Shown here: piece by piece, positions 8,669 to 16,201 of the stretch
How positions within the stretch are numbered: position 1 is the stretch's first letter
Layout: each line of letters begins with the position of its first letter
Virus record (IMG/VR): IMGVR_UViG_3300022188_000026
Location: 1 to 37,795 of that record
Direction: 5' to 3' (one strand)
DNA: 37,795 bases
Origin: a virus
Position numbers and translations under genes: made by a program
The notes under the pieces: generated by a model
The model's input: the letters and a program-made list of their open reading frames with translations, nothing else
Database searches by the model: none
Told to the model about the DNA's origin: nothing

Positions 8669-9998
8669 CTAATAACCTCCTCTGACTTGTATTCTTATCC
8701 TGTAAAGCCTTATATACACACTCATCAATTGTCTTTTTAAATACTAAGTGAAATATCTTTACTGTCTTTTTTTGGCCCATTCTATGTAAGCGTTTATTAA
8801 GTTGTAAATAATCTTCAAGGCTATAAGTAAGTGCATACCATAATACTATATGGCCACCAGTTTGTAAGTTCAATCCATGCCCTACTGACTTAGGATGAAC
8901 AACAAGAAGTGGTAATTCGCCTTTATTCCACTGTTTAATATATTTAAACTTTTGCTTGTTATCACACTGGCCAGTGATGAATCTAGCTTGTGGAAAATGC
9001 TTAGCAATCATTTCTTGCTCATATTTATATTGTATACAAACAATAATATTGCCTAAAGCATTACTTTCGATAAACTCTTTAAGTGCATTGATTTTGAGAT
9101 TATGTATAAAGAGTGATTCTCGCTGTCCGGACACCTCATTATCGTAATAGACGAATCCTTGAAGTACTTGTCTAAGCTTGGAGTTAAGAGCTGTTTTATT
9201 GAGTGCATCAACTTGTGTATCTGCCATTTTGAGAATAAAATCTTTTTTAAACGACTGGTATATTTTTCGTTCTTTAGCAGGAAGCTCCAAGCCAATTCGA
9301 ATGAACAATCGCTCTGGTAAACTGATATAATCAGACGACTGCAGTCTAAATGTTTTTGGAGCAATGAGCTTATGTATTGCATCCTCTGCTCCAAAACGTA
9401 TGTTCCAGGAAAACTTTCTATACTTAGGTTGCTCATAAAACTTTCGTTGAAACTTATAAAAGTTGTCTCCAAGAGTTTCTCCTCCGTCAAGTAAATAATA
9501 TTGAGACCAAAGATCTAGTAAAGAATTGGGGCTTGGTGTTCCACTTAAACAAAGCTTATATCTAAAGCCTTCACATATAGCCTTTAAAACTTTAAATCTT
9601 TGCGTTTTATGGCTCTTTACAAATGTAGACTCATCTAATACTAGACAATTATAAGGAAGCTTTTTATATACTTTATAATAGCTTTCAAGCTTCCCATAAA
9701 GCCATATTAAGCCCTCATAATTTATAATATGCACTTGTACACTTGGATCAAATAAATCATCTTTATCTTTTCCATGTAAAATAACATATGGTAGATTTAA
9801 GTCCCACTCTTTAATTCCCTCTGGCCAGGTTGTTTGTGATGGTCCTAAAGGAGCCAACACTAGGGCTTTAAGATTGAGATCTGCTATAACATGTAATGCT
9901 ATAGCAGTCTTTCCTAGGCCCATATCAATTGCCAAATAAACTTTTTTCTTCTGTTTACAAAAGCTGATCGCTTTCTTTTGATAGGGACGAAGTTCCAT
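8619..9998 (-). CDS. SNF2-family DEAD/DEAH-type helicase
   Basis: Encodes 459 aa covering two RecA-like domains. Seen motifs: Walker A DMGLGKT (K30), motif II DEST (122-125), motif III SGTPSPN, motif V GHGLNLQTGG, and motif VI QLNKRLHRMGQ with its arginine finger. N-terminal LRPYQKKAI is the Q-motif-like start typical of SNF2 phage helicases. It likely remodels DNA-protein complexes or forks during replication. The ATG directly follows the ligase stop (TAAATG), with GGGAG as the ribosome site. VRR-NUC plus SNF2 next to a family A polymerase is a recurring phage arrangement. Confidence 0.92.
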   Translation of the reverse strand: MELRPYQKKAISFCKQKKKVYLAIDMGLGKTAIALHVIADLNLKALVLAPLGPSQTTWPEGIKEWDLNLPYVILHGKDKDDLFDPSVQVHIINYEGLIWLYGKLESYYKVYKKLPYNCLVLDESTFVKSHKTQRFKVLKAICEGFRYKLCLSGTPSPNSLLDLWSQYYLLDGGETLGDNFYKFQRKFYEQPKYRKFSWNIRFGAEDAIHKLIAPKTFRLQSSDYISLPERLFIRIGLELPAKERKIYQSFKKDFILKMADTQVDALNKTALNSKLRQVLQGFVYYDNEVSGQRESLFIHNLKINALKEFIESNALGNIIVCIQYKYEQEMIAKHFPQARFITGQCDNKQKFKYIKQWNKGELPLLVVHPKSVGHGLNLQTGGHIVLWYALTYSLEDYLQLNKRLHRMGQKKTVKIFHLVFKKTIDECVYKALQDKNTSQRRLLDVLKEYTKQYLAETDA

Positions 9999-10787
9999 TT
10001 AGATCTCCCATCTAAAGCCTTTAAACCGAGGTTGTAAAGGAACACCATATTTTGAAAAGTCCTTGAACTCAATAGTAGCAATCTGGTTTTTAAAAATTTT
10101 ACGCTTAGCCCATATTCTATCTCGCCAGGCAGTATTAAATCCTTTGAAAATACCAACTGAAAACTTTTTACCACCATAAGAGCACAGAAAACTGCCCAGT
10201 GTGTTTTCAAATTTCTTGCCTTTTGTCCCAGGAAGCACATCAATGACCAATACTTCAATACTTTTAAATGGCACCCGTTTCATCCAGGTCCAATTACGTT
10301 TCCCAGGATTATAAGAAAAATCTGGAGCCTGCCAACAGACTCCCTCATACCCTTTAAGTACAGAAGACTCAAAGAAAGCATCAAAGGCCTGTTTTGTTTC
10401 AACCCAAACTTGTGGTATCACTTTAACCTGTTTTATTTCAGGTTGGCTATTTAATACATCTTCAAGATATAGCAAACCTAAATCTCCAATAACTGCAAAA
10501 ATATTAAGGACAAAATCAGGTGTCTCTTCTGAGTTTCTAAGCAGCCCGCTTAAAGTTTCAAAGTCAGCCCCTGGCAAAATAAGTTCACCAGCAATAGGAC
10601 TACCTATATACTTATATATCTTTTTAAGTTCAATGAGTAAATCAGTAAGTCCGATAAACTCTTTAGGTTTACGACTATATATAATACTTCCATCATATAT
10701 AGCATGGAGTCCATTAAGCTTAACTGAAGCCCAACCTGGCTTAAAGTATTTAGGATCATATGTTTTTAGCTTTTGTGCTTTTATCAT
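9999..10787 (-). CDS. ATP-dependent DNA ligase
   Basis: Encodes 262 aa: an adenylation domain and a C-terminal OB-like domain (from about 176). Motif I is KLNG with K23 as the predicted AMP-lysine; motif III holds GELI (E68); motif IV is YEGVCW (E148); motif V includes K170 (WTWMKR). It would seal nicks in newly made DNA. The usual KxDG reads KxNG here, an uncommon change also seen in some RNA-ligase-like enzymes; the OB fold and replication context favour DNA. The start has GAGAGGA 7 bp upstream and overlaps the VRR-NUC gene by 32 bp. Confidence 0.85.
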   Translation of the reverse strand: MIKAQKLKTYDPKYFKPGWASVKLNGLHAIYDGSIIYSRKPKEFIGLTDLLIELKKIYKYIGSPIAGELILPGADFETLSGLLRNSEETPDFVLNIFAVIGDLGLLYLEDVLNSQPEIKQVKVIPQVWVETKQAFDAFFESSVLKGYEGVCWQAPDFSYNPGKRNWTWMKRVPFKSIEVLVIDVLPGTKGKKFENTLGSFLCSYGGKKFSVGIFKGFNTAWRDRIWAKRKIFKNQIATIEFKDFSKYGVPLQPRFKGFRWEI

Positions 10788-11106
10788 TTCGTGTCCTCTC
10801 TTTTACCTTGTTTAAGAAAACTTCAATAGCTAACTCATTATTTACAAGAAAGTAATTAAGTTTTAACTTGTCTCTTATCAAAGTTCTGAAGGACTTCTGT
10901 AAAGCTGTTAATTGTCCTCCAGGTCTTTTCACTTCAACAAACCATACCTGGCCAGGGAAAACTATAAGTCTATCTGAAACACCTCTATTCATTTCAGAGT
11001 TAAACTTATAAGCTTTTCCTCCAGCCTGTTTCACTTGTTTAACAAGAGAACGCTCAATTGTTTTCTCAAGAGGCACAGCTCTATGCCTCAGTTTCATCTC
11101 GAACAT
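10756..11106 (-). CDS. VRR-NUC domain nuclease
   Basis: Encodes 116 aa. The PD-(D/E)xK core is visible: RGVSDRLIVF (catalytic D) and VWFVEVKRPGGQLTALQ (E-x-K plus the family's downstream Gln). VRR-NUC proteins are small structure-selective nucleases, often stand-alone in phages beside SNF2 helicases, acting on branched or Holliday-type DNA. I chose the start at 11106 because GGAGGG lies 8-9 bp upstream; the longer frame to 11181 runs inside the neighbouring gene. The C-terminus is Lys/Arg-rich. Confidence 0.85.
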   Translation of the reverse strand: MFEMKLRHRAVPLEKTIERSLVKQVKQAGGKAYKFNSEMNRGVSDRLIVFPGQVWFVEVKRPGGQLTALQKSFRTLIRDKLKLNYFLVNNELAIEVFLNKVKERTRNDKSTKAKNI

Positions 11107-11362
11107 ATAGGTAGCCCTCCAAAGCTTTTCTGTCCATTTTAGCCTGCAGCTTATTGTACCGAGACAATATACGCTGTGCAATATGAGACCGTTTTCTAGT
11201 CACTAATTCAGCCTTCAAAACTTGTTTCAGTCTAAAAAGATCACCTTTGTTAGGCTCAAGTTGTCTAAGCCAGCCTAAAAAGTAAAGCCATGACTGGGTA
11301 ACATGCTTATGCAGATGCTGTACATCTGGTGAAACATCAATCTTTTTTATATCTTCTAGCAT
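11081..11362 (-). CDS. Small helical protein of unknown function
   Basis: Encodes 93 aa, almost all predicted helix and rich in Lys, Arg and Leu, with several His residues (VQHLHKHVTQSWLYFLGWL). It overlaps the polymerase gene upstream by 26 bp and the VRR-NUC gene downstream by 26 bp, so it is tightly placed in the replication operon. No family recognised; a DNA-processing accessory role is inferred only from the neighbours. Confidence 0.6.
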   Translation of the reverse strand: MLEDIKKIDVSPDVQHLHKHVTQSWLYFLGWLRQLEPNKGDLFRLKQVLKAELVTRKRSHIAQRILSRYNKLQAKMDRKALEGYLYVRDETEA

Positions 11363-13247
11363 AAAAGCCTCCAGCTCTTAATGGAATATCTTTTGCCCAC
11401 ATATCTTTTTGAATTATACAGTTTAAAAACTTTCTGAGATTCTCTTCAGGATTCTCTTCAGGTCCAAGAGCTACCAGTTCATCATGAACTGTCATAAGCA
11501 GTTTAAAGTCAGGTAATTTATCAACGGCCAGAATAGCTGCTCCAATTATATCTCTGGCCAGTTTTTGTACAATATTCTCTGTAATACGTCCTGGTGACAG
11601 AAACCGCCTTGACCACTTATAATTTACTTGTCCCATATGTTTAATTTCAGGGCCATAAGCCCCTTGAGAAATCTCAGGAGAATGATAGTACAAAGATGTG
11701 CCAGAGGGAATTCTTATCTGGAGCCAAAATACACCTCGCCTATCATATTTACTGACAAAATTACAATTTTTATAAGAAACCATATAATTCGGATTTTCAA
11801 TTGCATATACAACCCTATTATAAAGGCCTTTCCATAAATTTGCAATATGCTTGTACTTTTTCCTATACCCTTTAACAGCAAAAGACGCCAACTTTGGGGA
11901 AATTTCGACACCATAATTTTGGCAAGTTTCCTTAAACCTCTTAGCTCCCATTTGATAACCACAACCTAAAACTGCTTGTTTCCCAAGGAAATATTCAAGG
12001 TTATCAATAGCATGCTTATCAATAGCTTCATAAGGCTTATTATACAAAAATGAAGCCATATCAATATAAGGACTCTTGCCCTCTTTAAAACGCCTTAAAG
12101 CTTCTTTTTCACCTGCAAGCCATGTAAGTAAAACATACTCAATACTTGAATAGTCACCTTGATAAATCAACTGGCCAGTAGGTGCAGTAATTACAGATCT
12201 ACATAAAGCTTTAGCACTTTCAAGAGGATTATCAATTTCTTCAAAATTCTTAAACTTGGCGATTAGAGCCTCTGGGTCTTTCACTGTTGCTTTAGGTAAA
12301 CTATGAACCTGGTATCCAGCACCTGCCCATCTTTGGGTTGATGTAGCACCATACTTGATGTAATTATGTAATTTACCATCCACTTCCATGTTTAGGAGTT
12401 TAGTAAACTTTGCTACAGATGAATGATTAGCTGCTTGTCTTGCTTGCAAGATATGCCTGCAGTCTTCAGGGAGATTATCTCTTTGAAGTAACTCTTCAAC
12501 AGTTTTTGCTGTTACATTTTTAGCATCAAGACCTTTTTTCTGAAGCCAGGTAAGTATTCGTTTTGTTTGAGTTGGCTTTGTTATAACACCATCTGTTAAA
12601 TTAGCCATGTCATCACATAAAGTTTCTTTAAAAGCTTCAGTTCGTAACTTTACGTGCTTTGCTAACTCAACATCAACAGGCAAGCCTCGCTGATCCATTT
12701 CAACTGTACTCCGCCATAAGTTCCATTCTCGATTAGGAATTACTATACTTGGGCAAGCCTTAAGTACTTCAAAAGTTGTATCAACATCTTGTTTACAATA
12801 GTCATACAATTGCTCATAGTCAGTTAGACCTGGGTTATAAGAAGAATTAGTACAGCATCTCTTTAATATAACAGGACCTAAGGGCTGTTTTTGTATAGAC
12901 GTTTTAAGAACTTTGGCAGCCTCTTTAAGACCAAATGGAAGGGAGAATTTTGACATTACAACTTGAACATCTTTCCATTTATCTAATGGACTATAATAAA
13001 TTGTATTAGCTACTTGCCAGTCAAAAGCAGCATTAACAGCCCAAATAAAGTCATAAGAGTCAAGTAACTCTGATAAAGAAGAAAAATCTGTAATGAGCTT
13101 AGTTTCCTTTTTTGCCATATTTATAGGATCAAACTCACAGTAAGCCACACATAAAGGCTTAAATGACTCATGTGTAATGTATTTATATGCCCCTACCTCT
13201 TTTATTGGTAAGTCGCAATAAGTTTCAAAATCTAATATAAGGTCCAT
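11337..13247 (-). CDS. polA: Family A DNA polymerase with 3'-5' exonuclease domain
   Basis: Encodes 636 aa, typical for phage polymerases lacking the 5'-3' exonuclease. The proofreading domain is N-terminal: Exo I LDFETY (~5-10), Exo II around VNAAFDWQ, Exo III YDYCKQDVDTT. Polymerase motif A is GDYSSIEYVLLTWLAG (~residue 360), motif B KQAVLGCGYQMG, and motif C TVHDELV (~587). It is the likely replicative polymerase. The start follows AGGAGG. Just upstream lie two copies of ACTGGCCAGTAGGA, the second running straight into the ribosome site, an unusual leader. Confidence 0.95.
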   Translation of the reverse strand: MDLILDFETYCDLPIKEVGAYKYITHESFKPLCVAYCEFDPINMAKKETKLITDFSSLSELLDSYDFIWAVNAAFDWQVANTIYYSPLDKWKDVQVVMSKFSLPFGLKEAAKVLKTSIQKQPLGPVILKRCCTNSSYNPGLTDYEQLYDYCKQDVDTTFEVLKACPSIVIPNREWNLWRSTVEMDQRGLPVDVELAKHVKLRTEAFKETLCDDMANLTDGVITKPTQTKRILTWLQKKGLDAKNVTAKTVEELLQRDNLPEDCRHILQARQAANHSSVAKFTKLLNMEVDGKLHNYIKYGATSTQRWAGAGYQVHSLPKATVKDPEALIAKFKNFEEIDNPLESAKALCRSVITAPTGQLIYQGDYSSIEYVLLTWLAGEKEALRRFKEGKSPYIDMASFLYNKPYEAIDKHAIDNLEYFLGKQAVLGCGYQMGAKRFKETCQNYGVEISPKLASFAVKGYRKKYKHIANLWKGLYNRVVYAIENPNYMVSYKNCNFVSKYDRRGVFWLQIRIPSGTSLYYHSPEISQGAYGPEIKHMGQVNYKWSRRFLSPGRITENIVQKLARDIIGAAILAVDKLPDFKLLMTVHDELVALGPEENPEENLRKFLNCIIQKDMWAKDIPLRAGGFYARRYKKD

Positions 13248-13257
13248 GCAGCCTCCT

Positions 13258-13289
13258 ACTGGCCAGTAAGATGATTCCTACTGGCCAGT
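13258..13289. promoter_or_regulatory. Paired ACTGGCCAGT palindromes in the polymerase leader
   Basis: Two perfect 10-bp palindromes at 13258-13267 and 13280-13289 are 22 bp apart, about two helical turns, in the 56-bp gap between the DUF2815 and polymerase genes. Read on the - strand each is followed by AGGA, giving a 14-nt direct repeat, and the second overlaps the ribosome site. A protein binding both on one DNA face, or an RNA-level control of polymerase translation, would fit; neither is shown. Confidence 0.6.
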
Positions 13290-13303
13290 TAGTTAAAAGT
13301 TAT

Positions 13304-13867
13304 TTAGAAAGTGTCTTCTGTATCCTCAGGTTTTTCAGGTGCCAATGAAGCAAAAGCCTCTTCAGGTGCCTCATGACCATCGAGGCGGTCACCATCATGA
13401 GCAAACATAATATTTTCAAGGCCCCAACCGATTCCTGCATTTCCTGAATAAAGATATGGGTATCCTTTAATCTGGATATTACAATAACAACCGGAATAAA
13501 TTTTATCCTTATCCATTACTGGCTGCAGATTTTCATCAACAACACCCGGCTTACCGAAAGATTCAGGGCGTGTAGCAGAAAAGAAATATTTCCCAGCATA
13601 GATTTTATCCGTCTGATCTCCATCAGCAAGCTCTTTATCACCGTCTCTTAAAGGCTGATAGCGGAATTTTTTCTTCTTGCCACCCCATTTTTTTTCCATA
13701 CCAATTTTGGTAAGCTTCTCAATTTCCCTCTTCATCTTTTCAACATTAACCTTATCATCTTTATTAATAAGAACTTGACAAGAATAGGCTAAATCACCTG
13801 AAAGATTTTCTGCTGGTTCAATAACATGTACATATGAAACTCTAACTTCTTTTAATACCACTGCCAT
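13304..13867 (-). CDS. DUF2815 family, single-stranded DNA-binding-like protein
   Basis: Encodes 187 aa. The N-terminus (VLKEVRVSYVHVIEPAENLSG, then YSCQVLINKDD) and the middle (FRYQPLRDGDKEL, KPGVVDE, SGCYCNIQIKGYPY) match the DUF2815 family, which accompanies phage family A polymerases and is thought to be an OB-fold ssDNA-binding protein. The C-terminus is acidic and ends in Phe (PEDTEDTF), like the protein-interaction tails of SSB and T7 gp2.5. The start has AGGGGGT and overlaps the end of the upstream gene by 26 bp. SSB function is inferred from family and tail. Confidence 0.85.
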   Translation of the reverse strand: MAVVLKEVRVSYVHVIEPAENLSGDLAYSCQVLINKDDKVNVEKMKREIEKLTKIGMEKKWGGKKKKFRYQPLRDGDKELADGDQTDKIYAGKYFFSATRPESFGKPGVVDENLQPVMDKDKIYSGCYCNIQIKGYPYLYSGNAGIGWGLENIMFAHDGDRLDGHEAPEEAFASLAPEKPEDTEDTF

Positions 13868-14183
13868 AATTACCCCCTTGTAGTCTCAGGTCTATTTTTT
13901 TCAATGTTTCACCTACTAAGTTTTCAATATTGTCTTCCTGTTTCAAACTTATAATAATGTCCAAACAAAATATTATTACATCTACCACCTCCTTTGCTGC
14001 TGCTTCTGGGTTATAGTTTTGAGCTTCTGCTGGCTTCCATGGCTTCCATGGCAACTCATTTAAAACTTCACTCAATTCCATATGAGCTGCTAAGACTAAG
14101 TCCCTTATATAGTCTACAGAGTATGTGAAGCCCATATATTCCTGTTGCTCTTTAACCTTATCAATTATTTCTGTAAGTTTCAT
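13842..14183 (-). CDS. dUTPase/MazG-like nucleotide pyrophosphohydrolase
   Basis: Encodes 113 aa from the start at 14183, selected because AAAGGA precedes it and the longer frame is hydrophobic sequence lying inside thyX. The all-alpha NTP pyrophosphohydrolase pattern is visible: HMELSEVLNELPWKPWK supplies the E-x3-E pair and KEVVDVIIFCLDI the E-x3-D pair for Mg2+. Such enzymes hydrolyse dUTP or other dNTPs; next to ThyX and dCMP deaminase a dUTP-to-dUMP role is the natural guess, but MazG-type house-cleaning is possible. Confidence 0.75.
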   Translation of the reverse strand: MKLTEIIDKVKEQQEYMGFTYSVDYIRDLVLAAHMELSEVLNELPWKPWKPAEAQNYNPEAAAKEVVDVIIFCLDIIISLKQEDNIENLVGETLKKIDLRLQGGNYGSGIKRS

Positions 14184-14835
14184 GCCATGGTCCTTTATCA
14201 CATTGCATTTTTCCTTGATTACATACACTGTCCATAAAACAAGGTGGGCCAACATATAGAAATAAAGTAGGCCACCAGTCAATACATATTTTCAGTAACT
14301 TATTGGCAAATACCTGCATCTCTTTTACATTTCTGTAACATAACCTGGTACGTAAGAAGTGCACCAAGGCCCGAGCATTTGCTGTTATCAACAGATTAAC
14401 AGTTGCTGCATTTGGTAGTACCTGCCGAGCTTCTTCCTTTTTAAAGCCTAAGCCTAATAACTCCTTATAGGCTTCATGACTCTGCTTTAAGGCCTTCCCA
14501 ATTGCTGAACTATTTGGTTTTTCAACAACAACAGGATAGTCAGTATAGTCTTGATAATGCTGACTAGCACTTGTAAAAGAGAAATGCCGTTCACGAGTTA
14601 TCTGGGCCAATAGCGAACGAGATATCCCACTGGCCAGTAGAGTCAGCGAATTATGTTCCAGTACCGAAGTATGCTCGGCTTTCAAAAGGTACTTGAATAA
14701 CTTAGGATTGAGCTCTTGGCCAATATTAAACCCTCTCTTCTGTGTAAGAGAGCAAGCTTGCTGAGCTAGGGCTGCTGGATTCTCAGTTTGCCTGAGCATA
14801 ACTAAGACCATGTCATTATAACTGAGTATATCCAT
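14161..14835 (-). CDS. thyX: FAD-dependent thymidylate synthase ThyX
   Basis: Encodes 224 aa. EHNSLTLLASGISRSLLAQ and the following RERHFSFTSASQHY (81-94) match the ThyX FAD/dUMP signature, and RALVHFLRTRLCYRN matches the second conserved helix with the dUMP-binding Arg. ThyX methylates dUMP to dTMP using methylene-tetrahydrofolate and FAD/NADPH. The signature is degenerate against the common RHRxxSxNxxSxRY (E, T and H at three positions). The start at 14835 has AAGGA 8-9 bp upstream and overlaps the DUF6378 gene by 20 bp. Confidence 0.9.
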   Translation of the reverse strand: MDILSYNDMVLVMLRQTENPAALAQQACSLTQKRGFNIGQELNPKLFKYLLKAEHTSVLEHNSLTLLASGISRSLLAQITRERHFSFTSASQHYQDYTDYPVVVEKPNSSAIGKALKQSHEAYKELLGLGFKKEEARQVLPNAATVNLLITANARALVHFLRTRLCYRNVKEMQVFANKLLKICIDWWPTLFLYVGPPCFMDSVCNQGKMQCDKGPWHETYRNN

Positions 14836-15091
14836 ATTCTTTTTCCTTTTTATCCTGTAGGTAATTAAGGGCCAATTGGCTGTAGCCAATAACATCTCTC
14901 CAGTGGTCAAGCTCATGAGGGTTTCCAGCTATTATTCGAGCAAGCTTCTGAGCAATATTATCTAAGGCTTCCTTTAAAACATAGTCCAGTACTATTTTTC
15001 TGTGTAAAACGGTTTTTAAGTCTTGACTAATTGCTGCATTTACCTTAAAATCACCATGGGTCTTTTTTCTTTCTTCCAATAATTTATTCAT
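14816..15091 (-). CDS. DUF6378-like protein
   Basis: Encodes 91 aa. The start (LLEERKKTHGDFKVNAAISQDLK) and the later EALDNIAQKLARIIAGNPHE and DHWRDVIGYSQLALNYL resemble the DUF6378 family often found in phage nucleotide and replication operons. The helical layout with Glu/Asp/His positions recalls MazG-like folds, but no catalytic role is established. It begins just after the terminator of the upstream gene, with AAAGGAG as ribosome site. I see no convincing promoter in the 80-bp gap, so read-through is likely. Confidence 0.7.
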   Translation of the reverse strand: MNKLLEERKKTHGDFKVNAAISQDLKTVLHRKIVLDYVLKEALDNIAQKLARIIAGNPHELDHWRDVIGYSQLALNYLQDKKEKEYGYTQL

Positions 15092-15133
15092 ATTACTCCT
15101 TTATGTGTAACAAAGTTTGTAAACAAGCTGGAA

Positions 15134-15171
15134 AATAATAGGCTGGGCAATTAGCTACCCAGCCTGTTATT
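15134..15171 (-). terminator. Intrinsic terminator after the wHTH gene
   Basis: Arms at 15134-15147 and 15158-15171 pair over 14 positions (one G-U), with a GC core AGGCTGGG/CCCAGCCT and a 10-nt loop. On the - strand the stem ends in a U-rich stretch. It begins at the stop codon of the 15171-15599 gene. Confidence 0.75.
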
Positions 15172-15599
15172 TATTCAGCTTCAATGGCTGCTTCAGCCTC
15201 TTCTAGTCTGATCTCTGCAAGTCTCAGTTCAAGCTGTGCTTTCTGAAAACGAAGATCAAGGACATTATCCTCGGGATCTTTTTCTGTGCGTGCTTTTGCA
15301 AGGTCACAGGACTTCTGGGCACGATCAAGGGCTTTCTGGGCTGCTTCAAGTTCTTCCTCAGGGGTCTTAGCTTTCTTTTTTGCACTAGAGGCTCGAGAAG
15401 CTTTATACTCTTCCCATTCTTCTGAAGAAATTATACTGTATGTACCATCTTCATTTTTGAAGGGACACTGGCCCATGAGCCGGAGGGTAGAAAAAATAGA
15501 CATTACTGATTCATATTTACAATCCGCAGCTTCCTGCAAAGACTCCATTGTAGCTCCGCCTTTTTTAATTTCCTGCAAAACAATCTCTCTTTTAGTCAT
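15171..15599 (-). CDS. Winged-helix-like DNA-binding protein with coiled-coil tail
   Basis: Encodes 142 aa. Residues ~1-60 look like a small winged helix: helix (REIVLQEIKKGG), turn, recognition helix (KYESVMSIFSTLRLMG), then a wing-like strand pair (FKNEDGTYSIIS). Residues ~65-142 are a highly charged Ala/Glu/Lys coiled coil. The architecture is roughly reversed in the 23513-23863 regulator, which has the coil first. AAGGAGG precedes the start; it has a candidate promoter upstream and its own terminator, so it may be produced at a different level from the rest of the operon. A regulator or nucleoid-like role is inferred. Confidence 0.75.
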   Translation of the reverse strand: MTKREIVLQEIKKGGATMESLQEAADCKYESVMSIFSTLRLMGQCPFKNEDGTYSIISSEEWEEYKASRASSAKKKAKTPEEELEAAQKALDRAQKSCDLAKARTEKDPEDNVLDLRFQKAQLELRLAEIRLEEAEAAIEAE

Positions 15600-15652
15600 A
15601 ACATACCTCCTTAAAGTTAAAATTTTTAAAGGCTCTCATTAACCTTTTTCTT

Positions 15653-15680
15653 AATATATAATAAAAAATAATTTTTGTAA
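15653..15680 (-). promoter_or_regulatory. Candidate promoter for the 15171-15599 gene
   Basis: On the - strand TTACAA (15675-15680) and TATATT (15653-15658) are 16 bp apart, about 50 bp ahead of the start codon. Both boxes are imperfect and the region is very AT-rich, so chance is possible. Confidence 0.4.
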
Positions 15681-15700
15681 ATGTAAAAATTAAAAATATC

Positions 15701-16201
15701 TTATATTCGAAGAGTACAGGAAGCATCAATTTCTGCAAACTCATTTACCCTATAAGAATAGCATCTGCGACAAACACCAAACCTGTTTAAAGGCTCTTTG
15801 TTGCCACAAAAAATACACTTTGTATATTTGTTAGGCTCAACAGGAGTAAAATTTGAGTAAGACTCTGGAATATAAGAAGCTGGCGGGGCCTCAGTAAGAT
15901 ATTTATTCCTATACTCTTTAAGTCTATTATCTTTAGCTTTTTGGCACTCAGGCTTATTACAATACTTTGCTGCATTACTTTTACAATTTATTCCTCTGGC
16001 CAGTAAGTCACCACAGTTTAGGCAAAACCGATTTTTCTTTGGCCTTTTACTGGCTTGCTTTTTACTGGCCTTTGCTGCAGTAATTTTCCTTCGCTGCTGT
16101 CGGGCCTGTTGGCATTCAGGCTTATTACAAAATATAGCCCTATATCCCCTGCAGTTCTCACCAACAATCAGCTCATCACCACAATTTATGCATTGTTTCA
16201 T
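15701..16201 (-). CDS. Protein with duplicated Cys-rich zinc modules
   Basis: Encodes 166 aa with three predicted zinc sites. Two near-identical modules (residues ~4-31 and ~60-87) share CxxCGD, GxNC, then FCNKPEC or YCNKPEC and a basic QxARxxR-like end; the third (~130-145) is CIFCGN then CRRC. A Lys/Arg linker joins the first two. This is a probable nucleic-acid-binding protein, the modules likely arising by internal duplication. The start overlaps the DUF2800 stop (ATGA) with a strong GGAGGAGG. I do not know a named family for it. Confidence 0.75.
   Translation of the reverse strand: MKQCINCGDELIVGENCRGYRAIFCNKPECQQARQQRRKITAAKASKKQASKRPKKNRFCLNCGDLLARGINCKSNAAKYCNKPECQKAKDNRLKEYRNKYLTEAPPASYIPESYSNFTPVEPNKYTKCIFCGNKEPLNRFGVCRRCYSYRVNEFAEIDASCTLRI

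Noticed and set aside
9053-9490. 145-aa minus-strand frame within the SNF2 gene
   Set aside because: Same strand but a different frame overlapping clear helicase motifs; no recognisable protein features.
13258-13289. Palindromes near polA as an ordinary transcription terminator
   Set aside because: Only 10-bp palindromes without loop or T-run, and the same motif occurs inside many genes.
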